From an uncultured Flavobacteriales bacterium (GTDB lineage: Bacteria; Bacteroidota; Bacteroidia; Flavobacteriales_D; Crocinitomicaceae): 16,297 nucleotides of DNA. The stretch covers positions 1 through 16,297 of the forward strand of contig CAIRMS010000269.1 of NCBI GenBank assembly GCA_903879765.1, read 5' to 3'. The number at the start of each line of letters is the position of its first letter. Position 1 is the stretch's first letter. A model generated the notes under the pieces. That model worked only from the letters and a program-made list of their open reading frames with translations, was not told the DNA's origin and did not search any database. Of this stretch, positions 8,774 to 14,612 are shown piece after piece. Both the position numbers and the translations under genes were made by a program.

Positions 8774-9657
8774 GATTGAATAAAGGCCGCAAGGCGATCA
8801 ATATACGCTTGATACCCCATGACAAATGGGGTAGTCTCGTGTTCTCCTCCTGGAACCAACACAGATTCTTTAGCTCCTGGTTTGTTTTCGTAAACAAGCT
8901 GACCATGACTCGTCATCGACAAAAACGAATCCGCCATTCCGTGAATCCAAAGCAATGGTACATTTACTTTTTTGATTTCTGTTGCATTGTCAATTTTTAA
9001 ATCCACTAGGAAAGAACCGGGCATCGATAAAAGAGCAGCATCTTGAATCATGATTTCAGCTGAAGCAAATGGTGCTTCCAATATAATTTTGGATGGCTGA
9101 AGAGCGTATTCACTCGAATGTCCAGCAACTTCGCAGACAGCAGCAGAGCCCAGTGAAAAACCAAACATCACAAATCGATCGTTGTTTAAACCTCGGTCTT
9201 TTAACCAAGAAATAGCAGATGAGGTCGCGGCGTACATGTTGTTTTCAGTGGCAGTTCCTTCACTCAATCCAAATCCTGGATAATCAAACATCAACACACC
9301 GTATCTTCCTAGTCCACCAATGTGTGCGTATAGTTTTTCACGGCACCAATAGAAATCCATATGGTCTTTATTCCCATGACAGTATAAAATGACGGTGTCT
9401 TGACTGATTAGATTCGTATCTCCAACATAAATTCCTTGTACTTGAACAGTTTTCCCATCAATTTCTACAGGAAAATGAACGCGGTTAATCATACTGTCTG
9501 GAACAGCAAATTGTCCATTGAGCTCCAGAGAAACCTCACCAGTGTAATTGTCTAGTTGGTAACTTTCAAGTTTTGAACCATTAAATAAAAAGGAATCAAG
9601 ACGTTTACGACAAGAAAGTAAACTGATTGAAATGAAAAGAAGTGCGATGTATTTCAT
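8770..9657 (-). CDS. Lipoprotein alpha/beta hydrolase (BEM46/ABHD13-like)
   Basis: A 295-residue serine hydrolase with an N-terminal type II signal peptide: the hydrophobic stretch ends in LLSC with the lipid-modified Cys at residue 16, so it is probably membrane-anchored outside the cytoplasm. Alpha/beta-hydrolase marks are complete: oxyanion HGN at 94-96, DYPGFGLSEG at 125-134, nucleophile elbow GFSLG with Ser168, acid Asp243 in WIHGMADSF and His273 in GGEHETT. The layout resembles BEM46/ABHD13-type enzymes; the substrate is unknown (an ester, thioester or peptide bond is possible). Its ATG shares a base with the stop of the upstream lipoprotein gene (TAATG), implying translational coupling and a joint function. 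The TAA overlaps the stop of the convergent peptidase. Confidence 0.9.
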   Translation of the reverse strand: MKYIALLFISISLLSCRKRLDSFLFNGSKLESYQLDNYTGEVSLELNGQFAVPDSMINRVHFPVEIDGKTVQVQGIYVGDTNLISQDTVILYCHGNKDHMDFYWCREKLYAHIGGLGRYGVLMFDYPGFGLSEGTATENNMYAATSSAISWLKDRGLNNDRFVMFGFSLGSAAVCEVAGHSSEYALQPSKIILEAPFASAEIMIQDAALLSMPGSFLVDLKIDNATEIKKVNVPLLWIHGMADSFLSMTSHGQLVYENKPGAKESVLVPGGEHETTPFVMGYQAYIDRLAAFIQS

Positions 9658-10373
9658 TATTTCAAGTGATAAGTGATGCCGAAATAGAGTCCAAGTGCAC
9701 CACGATTATTGAGTATGCTTGGATAATTTACGACGATATTTTGATTCGATTGATTGGGTGCCAGCATTTTTAATTCCGCTTGGTAGCTCCATTTGGGACG
9801 AATCCATTGGTGTCCCAGTTGAATACTTGGAATCCAGAATTGTGCATTTGGACGTCCCTGAGATTCCGTTTTGTAAGGGTCAATCCAATTACTTAATCCG
9901 GCATAAAAGAAATTATAATGTTTGCTTTCTATTTTACACATCGCATCCAATTGAACCGGTTTCGAATGTTTTCCATACTTTATGTAATAGTTAGCATCCA
10001 CCTGTGGCCAAAAACGATTTGCACCCGTATAAAAGTCCACTAAAATATTCATTGTTCCTTGCGTACTGATGCCCATTTTGTCATTTTTCCAAATGCTTTG
10101 TGAAACACCGATGTCTGTTTGACCAACACCAAATGCTAATGAAGTGGTGTGTAAGTTTCCAAAAACGGTGGTCTTATTGCTTACACCGTAACCATATCCC
10201 ACCGCAGTAAAGGGAATTGGAATCGCACCAATTCCGGGAATTTTTGCTACCGGTCCACCGAAGTTACCCGTGATGACTTGTTGTCCCTTTTTCAATGGTT
10301 CCACGAAGCGTGCAGGAGCGCAGCTGGCTAAAGCAACCAGAGCAGCGATAAAAAAGATATTTATTCGATACAT
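9657..10373 (-). CDS. Hypothetical lipoprotein, possibly a small outer-membrane beta-barrel
   Basis: 238 residues, no family recognised. The N-terminus is a lipoprotein signal: a basic start, the hydrophobic stretch NIFFIAALVAL, then the lipobox LASC with Cys18. The mature part has many alternating aromatic/polar short strands (TTVFGNLHTTSLAFGVGQ, QVDANYYIKY, HYNFFYAGLSNW, WSYQAELKMLAP) and ends in ALGLYFGITYHLK. This pattern, rich in Tyr/Trp and Gly, resembles an outer-membrane beta-barrel, although a lipid anchor on a barrel is not usual; a surface-exposed lipoprotein is the alternative. It is the first gene of a two-gene unit with the downstream alpha/beta hydrolase (one-base overlap) and is divergent from aroC. 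A TATCTTTG box lies four bases before its ATG. Function unknown. Confidence 0.85.
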   Translation of the reverse strand: MYRINIFFIAALVALASCAPARFVEPLKKGQQVITGNFGGPVAKIPGIGAIPIPFTAVGYGYGVSNKTTVFGNLHTTSLAFGVGQTDIGVSQSIWKNDKMGISTQGTMNILVDFYTGANRFWPQVDANYYIKYGKHSKPVQLDAMCKIESKHYNFFYAGLSNWIDPYKTESQGRPNAQFWIPSIQLGHQWIRPKWSYQAELKMLAPNQSNQNIVVNYPSILNNRGALGLYFGITYHLK

Positions 10374-10377
10374 GAAT

Positions 10378-10405
10378 CAAAGATAGAAACTTTGTACAAA
10401 TCAAA
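10378..10405 (-). promoter_or_regulatory. Promoter of the lipoprotein/hydrolase unit (TATCTTTG -7 box)
   Basis: On the minus strand TATCTTTG (10378-10385) matches TAnnTTTG exactly and ends four bases before the ATG at 10373. A TTTG at 10402-10405 lies 16 bases upstream, somewhat short for a -33 element. The region overlaps the oppositely directed aroC promoter. Confidence 0.5.
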
Positions 10406-10418
10406 TTCATTACCTTTG
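10391..10418 (+). promoter_or_regulatory. Promoter of aroC (TACCTTTG -7 box)
   Basis: TACCTTTG (10411-10418) matches the TAnnTTTG consensus and ends four bases before the aroC ATG. A TTTG at 10391-10394 stands 16 bases upstream as a tentative -33 element and forms half of the perfect palindrome TTTGTACAAA (10391-10400). There is no Shine-Dalgarno sequence. Confidence 0.5.
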
Positions 10419-10422
10419 TTCC

Positions 10423-11490
10423 ATGGCAGGGTCAAGTTACGGTACGCTTTTTAAACTCAACACTTTTGGTGAATCTCACGGAGAAGCCATTGGTGGTGTA
10501 ATTGATGGTGTTCCCGCTAATTTCCAATTGGATTTACTTGCAATACAAAACGAATTAAATCGCCGTAAACCTGGACAATCAGAACTTACGACTCCGCGTT
10601 CAGAAATGGACCACGTTCAATTTCTCTCCGGAATTTTTGAAGGAAAAACAACAGGTACTCCGATTGGATTCATCATTCCAAATACCAATGTGAAATCTGA
10701 CGATTACGATCACCTCAAAGATGTTTTTCGTCCATCACATGCTGATTTTACGTATCAAAATAAATATGGACACCGTGATTACCGAGGCGGTGGACGCAGC
10801 AGCGCTAGAGAAACTGCATGTCGTGTGGTTGCTGGAGCTATTGCAAAACAACTGTTACAATCGATTGGAATTCAGTTTAGCACCTATGTTTCTCAAGTAG
10901 GAACGATTGCCATGAACAATAAAGCATTTTATTCACTTTCAGAAATTGAAGCGACACCGGTTCGATGTCCGGATAAGGCACTTGCTGGCCAAATGATTGC
11001 TCGTATTGAAGAAATAAAGCAATTAGGTGATTCGATTGGAGGAACTGTTCAATGTGTCATCACGGGTGTGCCGGTAGGACTCGGCGAACCTGTTTTCGAC
11101 AAATTGCATGCGGAATTAGGCAAGGCAATGTTATCGATCAATGCGGTGAAAGGATTTGAAATCGGATCTGGTTTTTCTTCTTTAGGAATGACCGGTAGCG
11201 AGCACAACGATGTGTTTTTGGCAAATGGTCAAACAAAGACGAACTTTTCAGGTGGAATCCAAGGCGGAATTTCGAATGGAATGCCCATTGATTTCAGGGT
11301 AGCGTTCAAGCCAGTAGCGACGGTTATGAAAACACAAGAAACAATCGATTCTTCAGGAAATTCCTTTCAGTTAGAAGGAAAGGGCCGACACGATGCATGT
11401 GTACTTCCGAGAGCGGTTCCAATTGTGGAGGCGATGGCAGCAATCGTTATCCTTGATTTTTATTTAAGACAAAAAACAACTCAACTTTAA
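10423..11490 (+). CDS. aroC: Chorismate synthase
   Basis: Catalyses the last step of the shikimate pathway, converting 5-enolpyruvylshikimate-3-phosphate to chorismate with reduced FMN; cytoplasmic, feeding aromatic amino acids, folate and quinones. 355 residues, the normal length. All family signatures are present: GESHGEAIGGVIDGVPA at 16-32, the HRDYRGGGRSSARETACR block at 117-134, and GRHDACVLPRAVPIVEAM at 321-338. The conserved catalytic histidines fit H19 in GESHG and H106 in SHADFTY. The start MAGSSYG matches the usual N-terminus. It has no flavin-reductase extension, so it is the monofunctional type and depends on an external reductant. It is followed 10 bases later by a DUF4293 gene, probably on the same transcript. 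Confidence 0.98.
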   Translation: MAGSSYGTLFKLNTFGESHGEAIGGVIDGVPANFQLDLLAIQNELNRRKPGQSELTTPRSEMDHVQFLSGIFEGKTTGTPIGFIIPNTNVKSDDYDHLKDVFRPSHADFTYQNKYGHRDYRGGGRSSARETACRVVAGAIAKQLLQSIGIQFSTYVSQVGTIAMNNKAFYSLSEIEATPVRCPDKALAGQMIARIEEIKQLGDSIGGTVQCVITGVPVGLGEPVFDKLHAELGKAMLSINAVKGFEIGSGFSSLGMTGSEHNDVFLANGQTKTNFSGGIQGGISNGMPIDFRVAFKPVATVMKTQETIDSSGNSFQLEGKGRHDACVLPRAVPIVEAMAAIVILDFYLRQKTTQL

Positions 11491-11500
11491 TATTTAGCAT

Positions 11501-11983
11501 ATGTTACAGCGCATTCAAACCATTTATTTCATTATTGTGATGGCCATTTTGGCTAGTTTATTATCGGGCGTTGAAATCTTTACCATGACTGATGGTGAGA
11601 TGAATTTTTCACAGACTGTTTTTGGTGTGGAACGTCAAAGTGTGAAAGGTGGATACATCGAATGGATGGGCCAATTCGAATATGCCTATTTGTTTGTGAT
11701 CGTTTATGTCATGCTTGTTTTTCTGGCAATGATGTCCTATAAATCACTGAAAAGACAATACACATTATCGAAAATAGTCTTGTTTATTTATGTACTGTTT
11801 GTATTAGCGATTTTAGCTGTAACATCCTTTGGGATCAACGGATATTCTCCGAAAGAAATCACGGGTATTCATGTAGGAATTGGTTTCTATCTATTGTCCG
11901 GCGGCCTTCCATTTGCCTATTTTGCCTTGAAAGGCGTACAAAAGGACAAAGTATTGTTAGATTCTTTGAATCGATTGAGGTAA
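11501..11983 (+). CDS. DUF4293 family integral membrane protein
   Basis: A 160-residue inner-membrane protein with four predicted helices at about 6-26, 60-79, 90-111 and 123-144. The N-terminus MLQRIQTIYF is characteristic of the DUF4293 family, conserved across Bacteroidota without a known function. The loop between helices 1 and 2 is polar and should face one side of the membrane; the C-terminal tail (KGVQKDK...NRLR) is basic and so probably cytoplasmic. It lies ten bases after aroC and is likely cotranscribed, though no functional link to aromatic synthesis is known to me. It ends one base short of the convergent ParE-like toxin gene. Confidence 0.88.
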   Translation: MLQRIQTIYFIIVMAILASLLSGVEIFTMTDGEMNFSQTVFGVERQSVKGGYIEWMGQFEYAYLFVIVYVMLVFLAMMSYKSLKRQYTLSKIVLFIYVLFVLAILAVTSFGINGYSPKEITGIHVGIGFYLLSGGLPFAYFALKGVQKDKVLLDSLNRLR

Positions 11984-11984
11984 G

Positions 11985-12272
11985 TTAGAATAACTCATTT
12001 AAATCTTGACGACCTATGATGGACATGATTTCAACTTGTCCGTTTAAAATCCGAAAGAAAATACTATCAACTCCGCACGGACATCTTCGATAACCTTCTT
12101 TGATGTAATCAACAGATTCAAACATAAGTGGATTCTGTGCAATTCGTTCAAATTGTTGAAAGAAATTCTCAAAGTATAGATCTGCTTGAATCTCTCCAAA
12201 TTTTTCAAAACCGTATTGATGAATTCTTATTAGGTCATTTTTTGCAACATTGCTAATCATGTATTTAGCCAT
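11985..12272 (-). CDS. ParE/RelE-superfamily toxin
   Basis: A 95-residue basic protein of the ParE/RelE fold, the toxin half of a type II toxin-antitoxin module. Typical features are the N-terminal strand followed by the paired helices (VAKNDLIRIHQYGFEKFGEIQADLYFENFFQQFERIAQNP), the middle YRRCPCGVDSIFFRI strand pair that corresponds to the YR...G...IFFRI core of ParE, and the closing EIMSIIGRQDL. In ParE members studied, the target is DNA gyrase; RelE members cleave mRNA on the ribosome. This sequence looks more ParE-like, but the target is inference. The ATG overlaps the antitoxin gene's end by eight bases, the usual coupling. A second in-frame ATG at codon 5 is an alternative start. Confidence 0.88.
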   Translation of the reverse strand: MAKYMISNVAKNDLIRIHQYGFEKFGEIQADLYFENFFQQFERIAQNPLMFESVDYIKEGYRRCPCGVDSIFFRILNGQVEIMSIIGRQDLNELF

Positions 12273-12504
12273 TTAACAAAGCTTTAGATTGCTTTAAAAT
12301 ATCTTCTTTTGAGTCTGACGTGAATCCACTTTTTTCGGCTTGTTCTAATTTCATACGTATCCAATCAACTTGTTTTTGTTGTTTTCGAGCCTGACGAATT
12401 AAATCGTTGATTAATTCACTTTTGCTAGCATATTCCTTATTGTCTACTTGGTTTTTCAACCACTCGTCATTTGGTTCGGTAAATGTAATGCTCAATCTTC
12501 TCAT
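12265..12504 (-). CDS. ParD-like ribbon-helix-helix antitoxin
   Basis: A 79-residue antitoxin. The ATG at 12504 is chosen over a longer frame beginning at 12609, because the longer version adds 35 residues of unrelated hydrophobic sequence read through the promoter and operator. MRRLSITFTEPNDEWL is the beta strand and start of helix 1 of a ribbon-helix-helix DNA-binding domain, and YASKSELINDLIRQAR is the following helix pair, with the S-x-x-E/I-x-x-L-I-R pattern of ParD/CopG proteins. The C-terminal part (KLEQAEKSGF...KEDILKQSKALLNG) is the toxin-wrapping segment typical of ParD. It is expected to dimerise, bind the palindrome upstream of its gene, and neutralise the downstream ParE-like toxin. 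Confidence 0.88.
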   Translation of the reverse strand: MRRLSITFTEPNDEWLKNQVDNKEYASKSELINDLIRQARKQQKQVDWIRMKLEQAEKSGFTSDSKEDILKQSKALLNG

Positions 12505-12519
12505 TGGAATTGTTTTAAT

Positions 12520-12537
12520 TGGTGTAAAAATACACCA
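12520..12537 (-). promoter_or_regulatory. Palindromic operator candidate of the parDE-like module
   Basis: TGGTGTAAAAATACACCA is a perfect inverted repeat with 7-bp arms around AAAA, starting 15 bases upstream of the antitoxin ATG. It covers a candidate -7 box (TATTTTTA on the minus strand, 12525-12532, one mismatch from TAnnTTTG), with a CTTG 20 bases further upstream as a -33 element. Binding by the antitoxin here would block polymerase, which fits the autorepression known for ParD-type modules (inference). Confidence 0.6.
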
Positions 12538-12620
12538 TATAAGCATCAATAGCAAGTGATTATTAAGGATCTTTATTCGTTGCAACTTTAACGTCAATTC
12601 ATGATCCATTAATTTATCCT

Positions 12621-12628
12621 TATCTTTG
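12621..12628 (+). promoter_or_regulatory. -7 box (TATCTTTG) of the ABC-F gene
   Basis: TATCTTTG matches TAnnTTTG exactly and leaves a 26-base leader before the ATG at 12655. No clear TTTG appears about 19 bases upstream, so only the -7 element is supported. Confidence 0.45.
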
Positions 12629-12654
12629 CCCGCCCAACTTACGGGAATTAGACT

Positions 12655-14532
12655 ATGAATTTCTTATCCATTGAAAATTTAACCAAATCATACGGCGAGC
12701 GAATGATTTTCGCAGACCTTACATTTGGTATCGACCAAGGTCAAAAAGTTGCCATTGTAGCAAAAAATGGATCAGGAAAAACAACCATGATGCGCTGTAT
12801 CATGGGAATGGAGCCCGTTGATTCAGGCAAAGTCACCTTTCGTAAGGACATCCGCGTAGCATTCATGGAGCAGACCGAAAACATGCGCGAGGATCAATCA
12901 ATCCTCGAATCCATTTTCGATCATGATTTACCTGAACTGAAATTAATCAAGGAATATAACATCGCTGTTGCGAAAAACGACGAAGCGAAATTAGAAGAAT
13001 TATATCAGTCCATTACGGAATTGAACGCATGGGACACAGAAGTGCGCGTGCAACAGATTTTGTCTGTATTGAAATTGGAGGACATGGATAAACGCATTAG
13101 CGAATTATCCGGTGGACAAAAAAAGCGTGTTGCGTTGGCAAAAGTGTTACTTTCTGATGCCGATTTCTTAATCCTCGATGAGCCGACGAATCACTTGGAC
13201 CTTGACATGATTGAATGGTTAGAAAACTATTTATCTTCCTCCAAATCGACGATATTAATGGTGACACACGACCGTTACTTCTTAGAAGTGGTGTGTGATA
13301 CAATTTTGGAATTAGCTGATCAAACCATTTATCGCTACAAAGGAAATTTCTCTTATTACTTGGAGAAAAAAGCCGAACGTCAAGAACAAACACAATCGAC
13401 GATCGAGAAAGCGAAAAATACGTTTCGAAAAGAATTGGATTGGATCCGACGTCAACCAAAAGCACGTGGAGTGAAACAAAAAGCCCGTGTTGATGCCTTC
13501 CAAGATGTGAAAAAAGTAGCCTCACAACGATTGGATGAAGACGAATTAGAATTGCCAGTTAAAATGGAGCGTTTAGGTTCTAAAATCGTGGAATTCCATA
13601 AAGTGAGCAAGTCTTACCCGAACCGCGTTATATTAAACGATTTTTCTTACAATGTTCAGCGTCAAGAAAGACTAGGTATCGTTGGGAATAATGGTGCAGG
13701 TAAAACAACTTTCCTGAAAATGTTGGTTGGACAAGAAGAAGTGGACAAAGGGAAAATTGTTCTTGGGGAAACCGTTGTTTTTGGATACTATTCACAAGAT
13801 TTAATTAAAGTCAATGACGATTTTAAGGTAATTGATGTCGTGCGTGAAGTAGCCGAATACATTCCGTTGGAAAAAGGCCGTCAAATGTCTGCAGCACAAT
13901 TATTGGAACGATTCTTATTTCCACGGGACATGCATTATCAATTCGTCCATAAATTAAGCGGGGGAGAAAAACGTCGCTTGAAATTATTGCGTGTCTTGAT
14001 GAGTAATCCGAATTTCTTGATTCTCGATGAGCCTACGAATGACTTGGATATTTTCGCAATGTCAGTGTTGGAAGAATATTTACGCCAGTTCCAAGGTTGC
14101 TTGATTGTAGTTTCTCACGACCGTTACTTCATGGACAAAATGGTGGATCACTTATTCGTTTTCGAAGGACAAGGAGAACTAAAAGATATCGTTGGAAACT
14201 ATACCGTTTTCCGTCAGCAACAATTGGATAAAAAACGCGGTGTTAAACAAAATAGTACAAAAGAAGAACCGGAGATCAAGGAAAAAACGATTTCTCCTTC
14301 CGCTGTAGAGCCGAAAAAACGAAAATTATCCTTTAAGGAAAAAGAAGAATACGAAACCATCGAACGAAGACTTCCGGAATTAGAAAAGACGAAGGATGAA
14401 CTAACATTGACCTTGTCCAGCGGTGAATTATCGAATGAGGAACTGATGAAAAATGGTGAGTCATTGGGTAAAGTTGTTGCGGAAATTGATGCCATGACGG
14501 AACGTTGGATTGAACTCGCTGAATTTATATAA
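12655..14532 (+). CDS. uup: ABC-F ATPase, Uup-type
   Basis: A 625-residue soluble protein with two ATP-binding cassettes and no membrane domain. NBD1 (about 1-240) has Walker A AKNGSGKTT at 36-44, LSGGQ at 151-155 and Walker B FLILDEPTNHLD at 171-182. The linker (about 240-300) carries WIRRQPKARGVKQKARVDAF, very close to the Uup linker signature. NBD2 (about 310-515) has GNNGAGKTT, LSGGE at 434-438 and FLILDEPTNDLD at 454-465. A charged tail leads to a C-terminal coiled coil beginning KLSFKEKEEYETIE, the Uup C-terminal domain. ABC-F proteins act on ribosomes; Uup is linked to ribosome rescue/assembly and to genome stability through DNA/Holliday-junction binding by its tail. It is not clearly one of the antibiotic-resistance ABC-F classes. 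In Walker A the first Gly is Ala; the essential GKTT is intact. Confidence 0.92.
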   Translation: MNFLSIENLTKSYGERMIFADLTFGIDQGQKVAIVAKNGSGKTTMMRCIMGMEPVDSGKVTFRKDIRVAFMEQTENMREDQSILESIFDHDLPELKLIKEYNIAVAKNDEAKLEELYQSITELNAWDTEVRVQQILSVLKLEDMDKRISELSGGQKKRVALAKVLLSDADFLILDEPTNHLDLDMIEWLENYLSSSKSTILMVTHDRYFLEVVCDTILELADQTIYRYKGNFSYYLEKKAERQEQTQSTIEKAKNTFRKELDWIRRQPKARGVKQKARVDAFQDVKKVASQRLDEDELELPVKMERLGSKIVEFHKVSKSYPNRVILNDFSYNVQRQERLGIVGNNGAGKTTFLKMLVGQEEVDKGKIVLGETVVFGYYSQDLIKVNDDFKVIDVVREVAEYIPLEKGRQMSAAQLLERFLFPRDMHYQFVHKLSGGEKRRLKLLRVLMSNPNFLILDEPTNDLDIFAMSVLEEYLRQFQGCLIVVSHDRYFMDKMVDHLFVFEGQGELKDIVGNYTVFRQQQLDKKRGVKQNSTKEEPEIKEKTISPSAVEPKKRKLSFKEKEEYETIERRLPELEKTKDELTLTLSSGELSNEELMKNGESLGKVVAEIDAMTERWIELAEFI

Positions 14533-14612
14533 GCAACTTATTTACCATAAATAGCGTCCTCTTTTGCGTTTTCTAGCAAAAAATGCTGAATTTTAATGTC
14601 TAAATTATTGTA

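Noticed and set aside
12505..12609. N-terminal 35-codon extension of the antitoxin
   Set aside because: It would read through the palindrome and promoter, adds a hydrophobic stretch unrelated to ParD, and the ATG at 12504 gives the family-typical start.
12690..12790. Ala in place of the first Gly of Walker A in Uup NBD1 as a sign of a dead ATPase
   Set aside because: The NGSGKTT core, the LSGGQ signature and Walker B are intact, and this substitution looks tolerated in ABC-F proteins.
13097..13525. A 142-codon open frame on the minus strand inside uup, with smaller ones nearby
   Set aside because: It lies antisense to the strongly conserved NBD1 and linker of uup, shows no recognisable domain and no promoter, and is best explained as a shadow frame.
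14562..14581. Inverted repeat TTTTGC/GCAAAA between uup and the lectin-like gene, as a terminator
   Set aside because: The arms are AT-rich and only 6 bp, the loop is 8 nt and no run of T follows, so it is not convincing as an intrinsic terminator.
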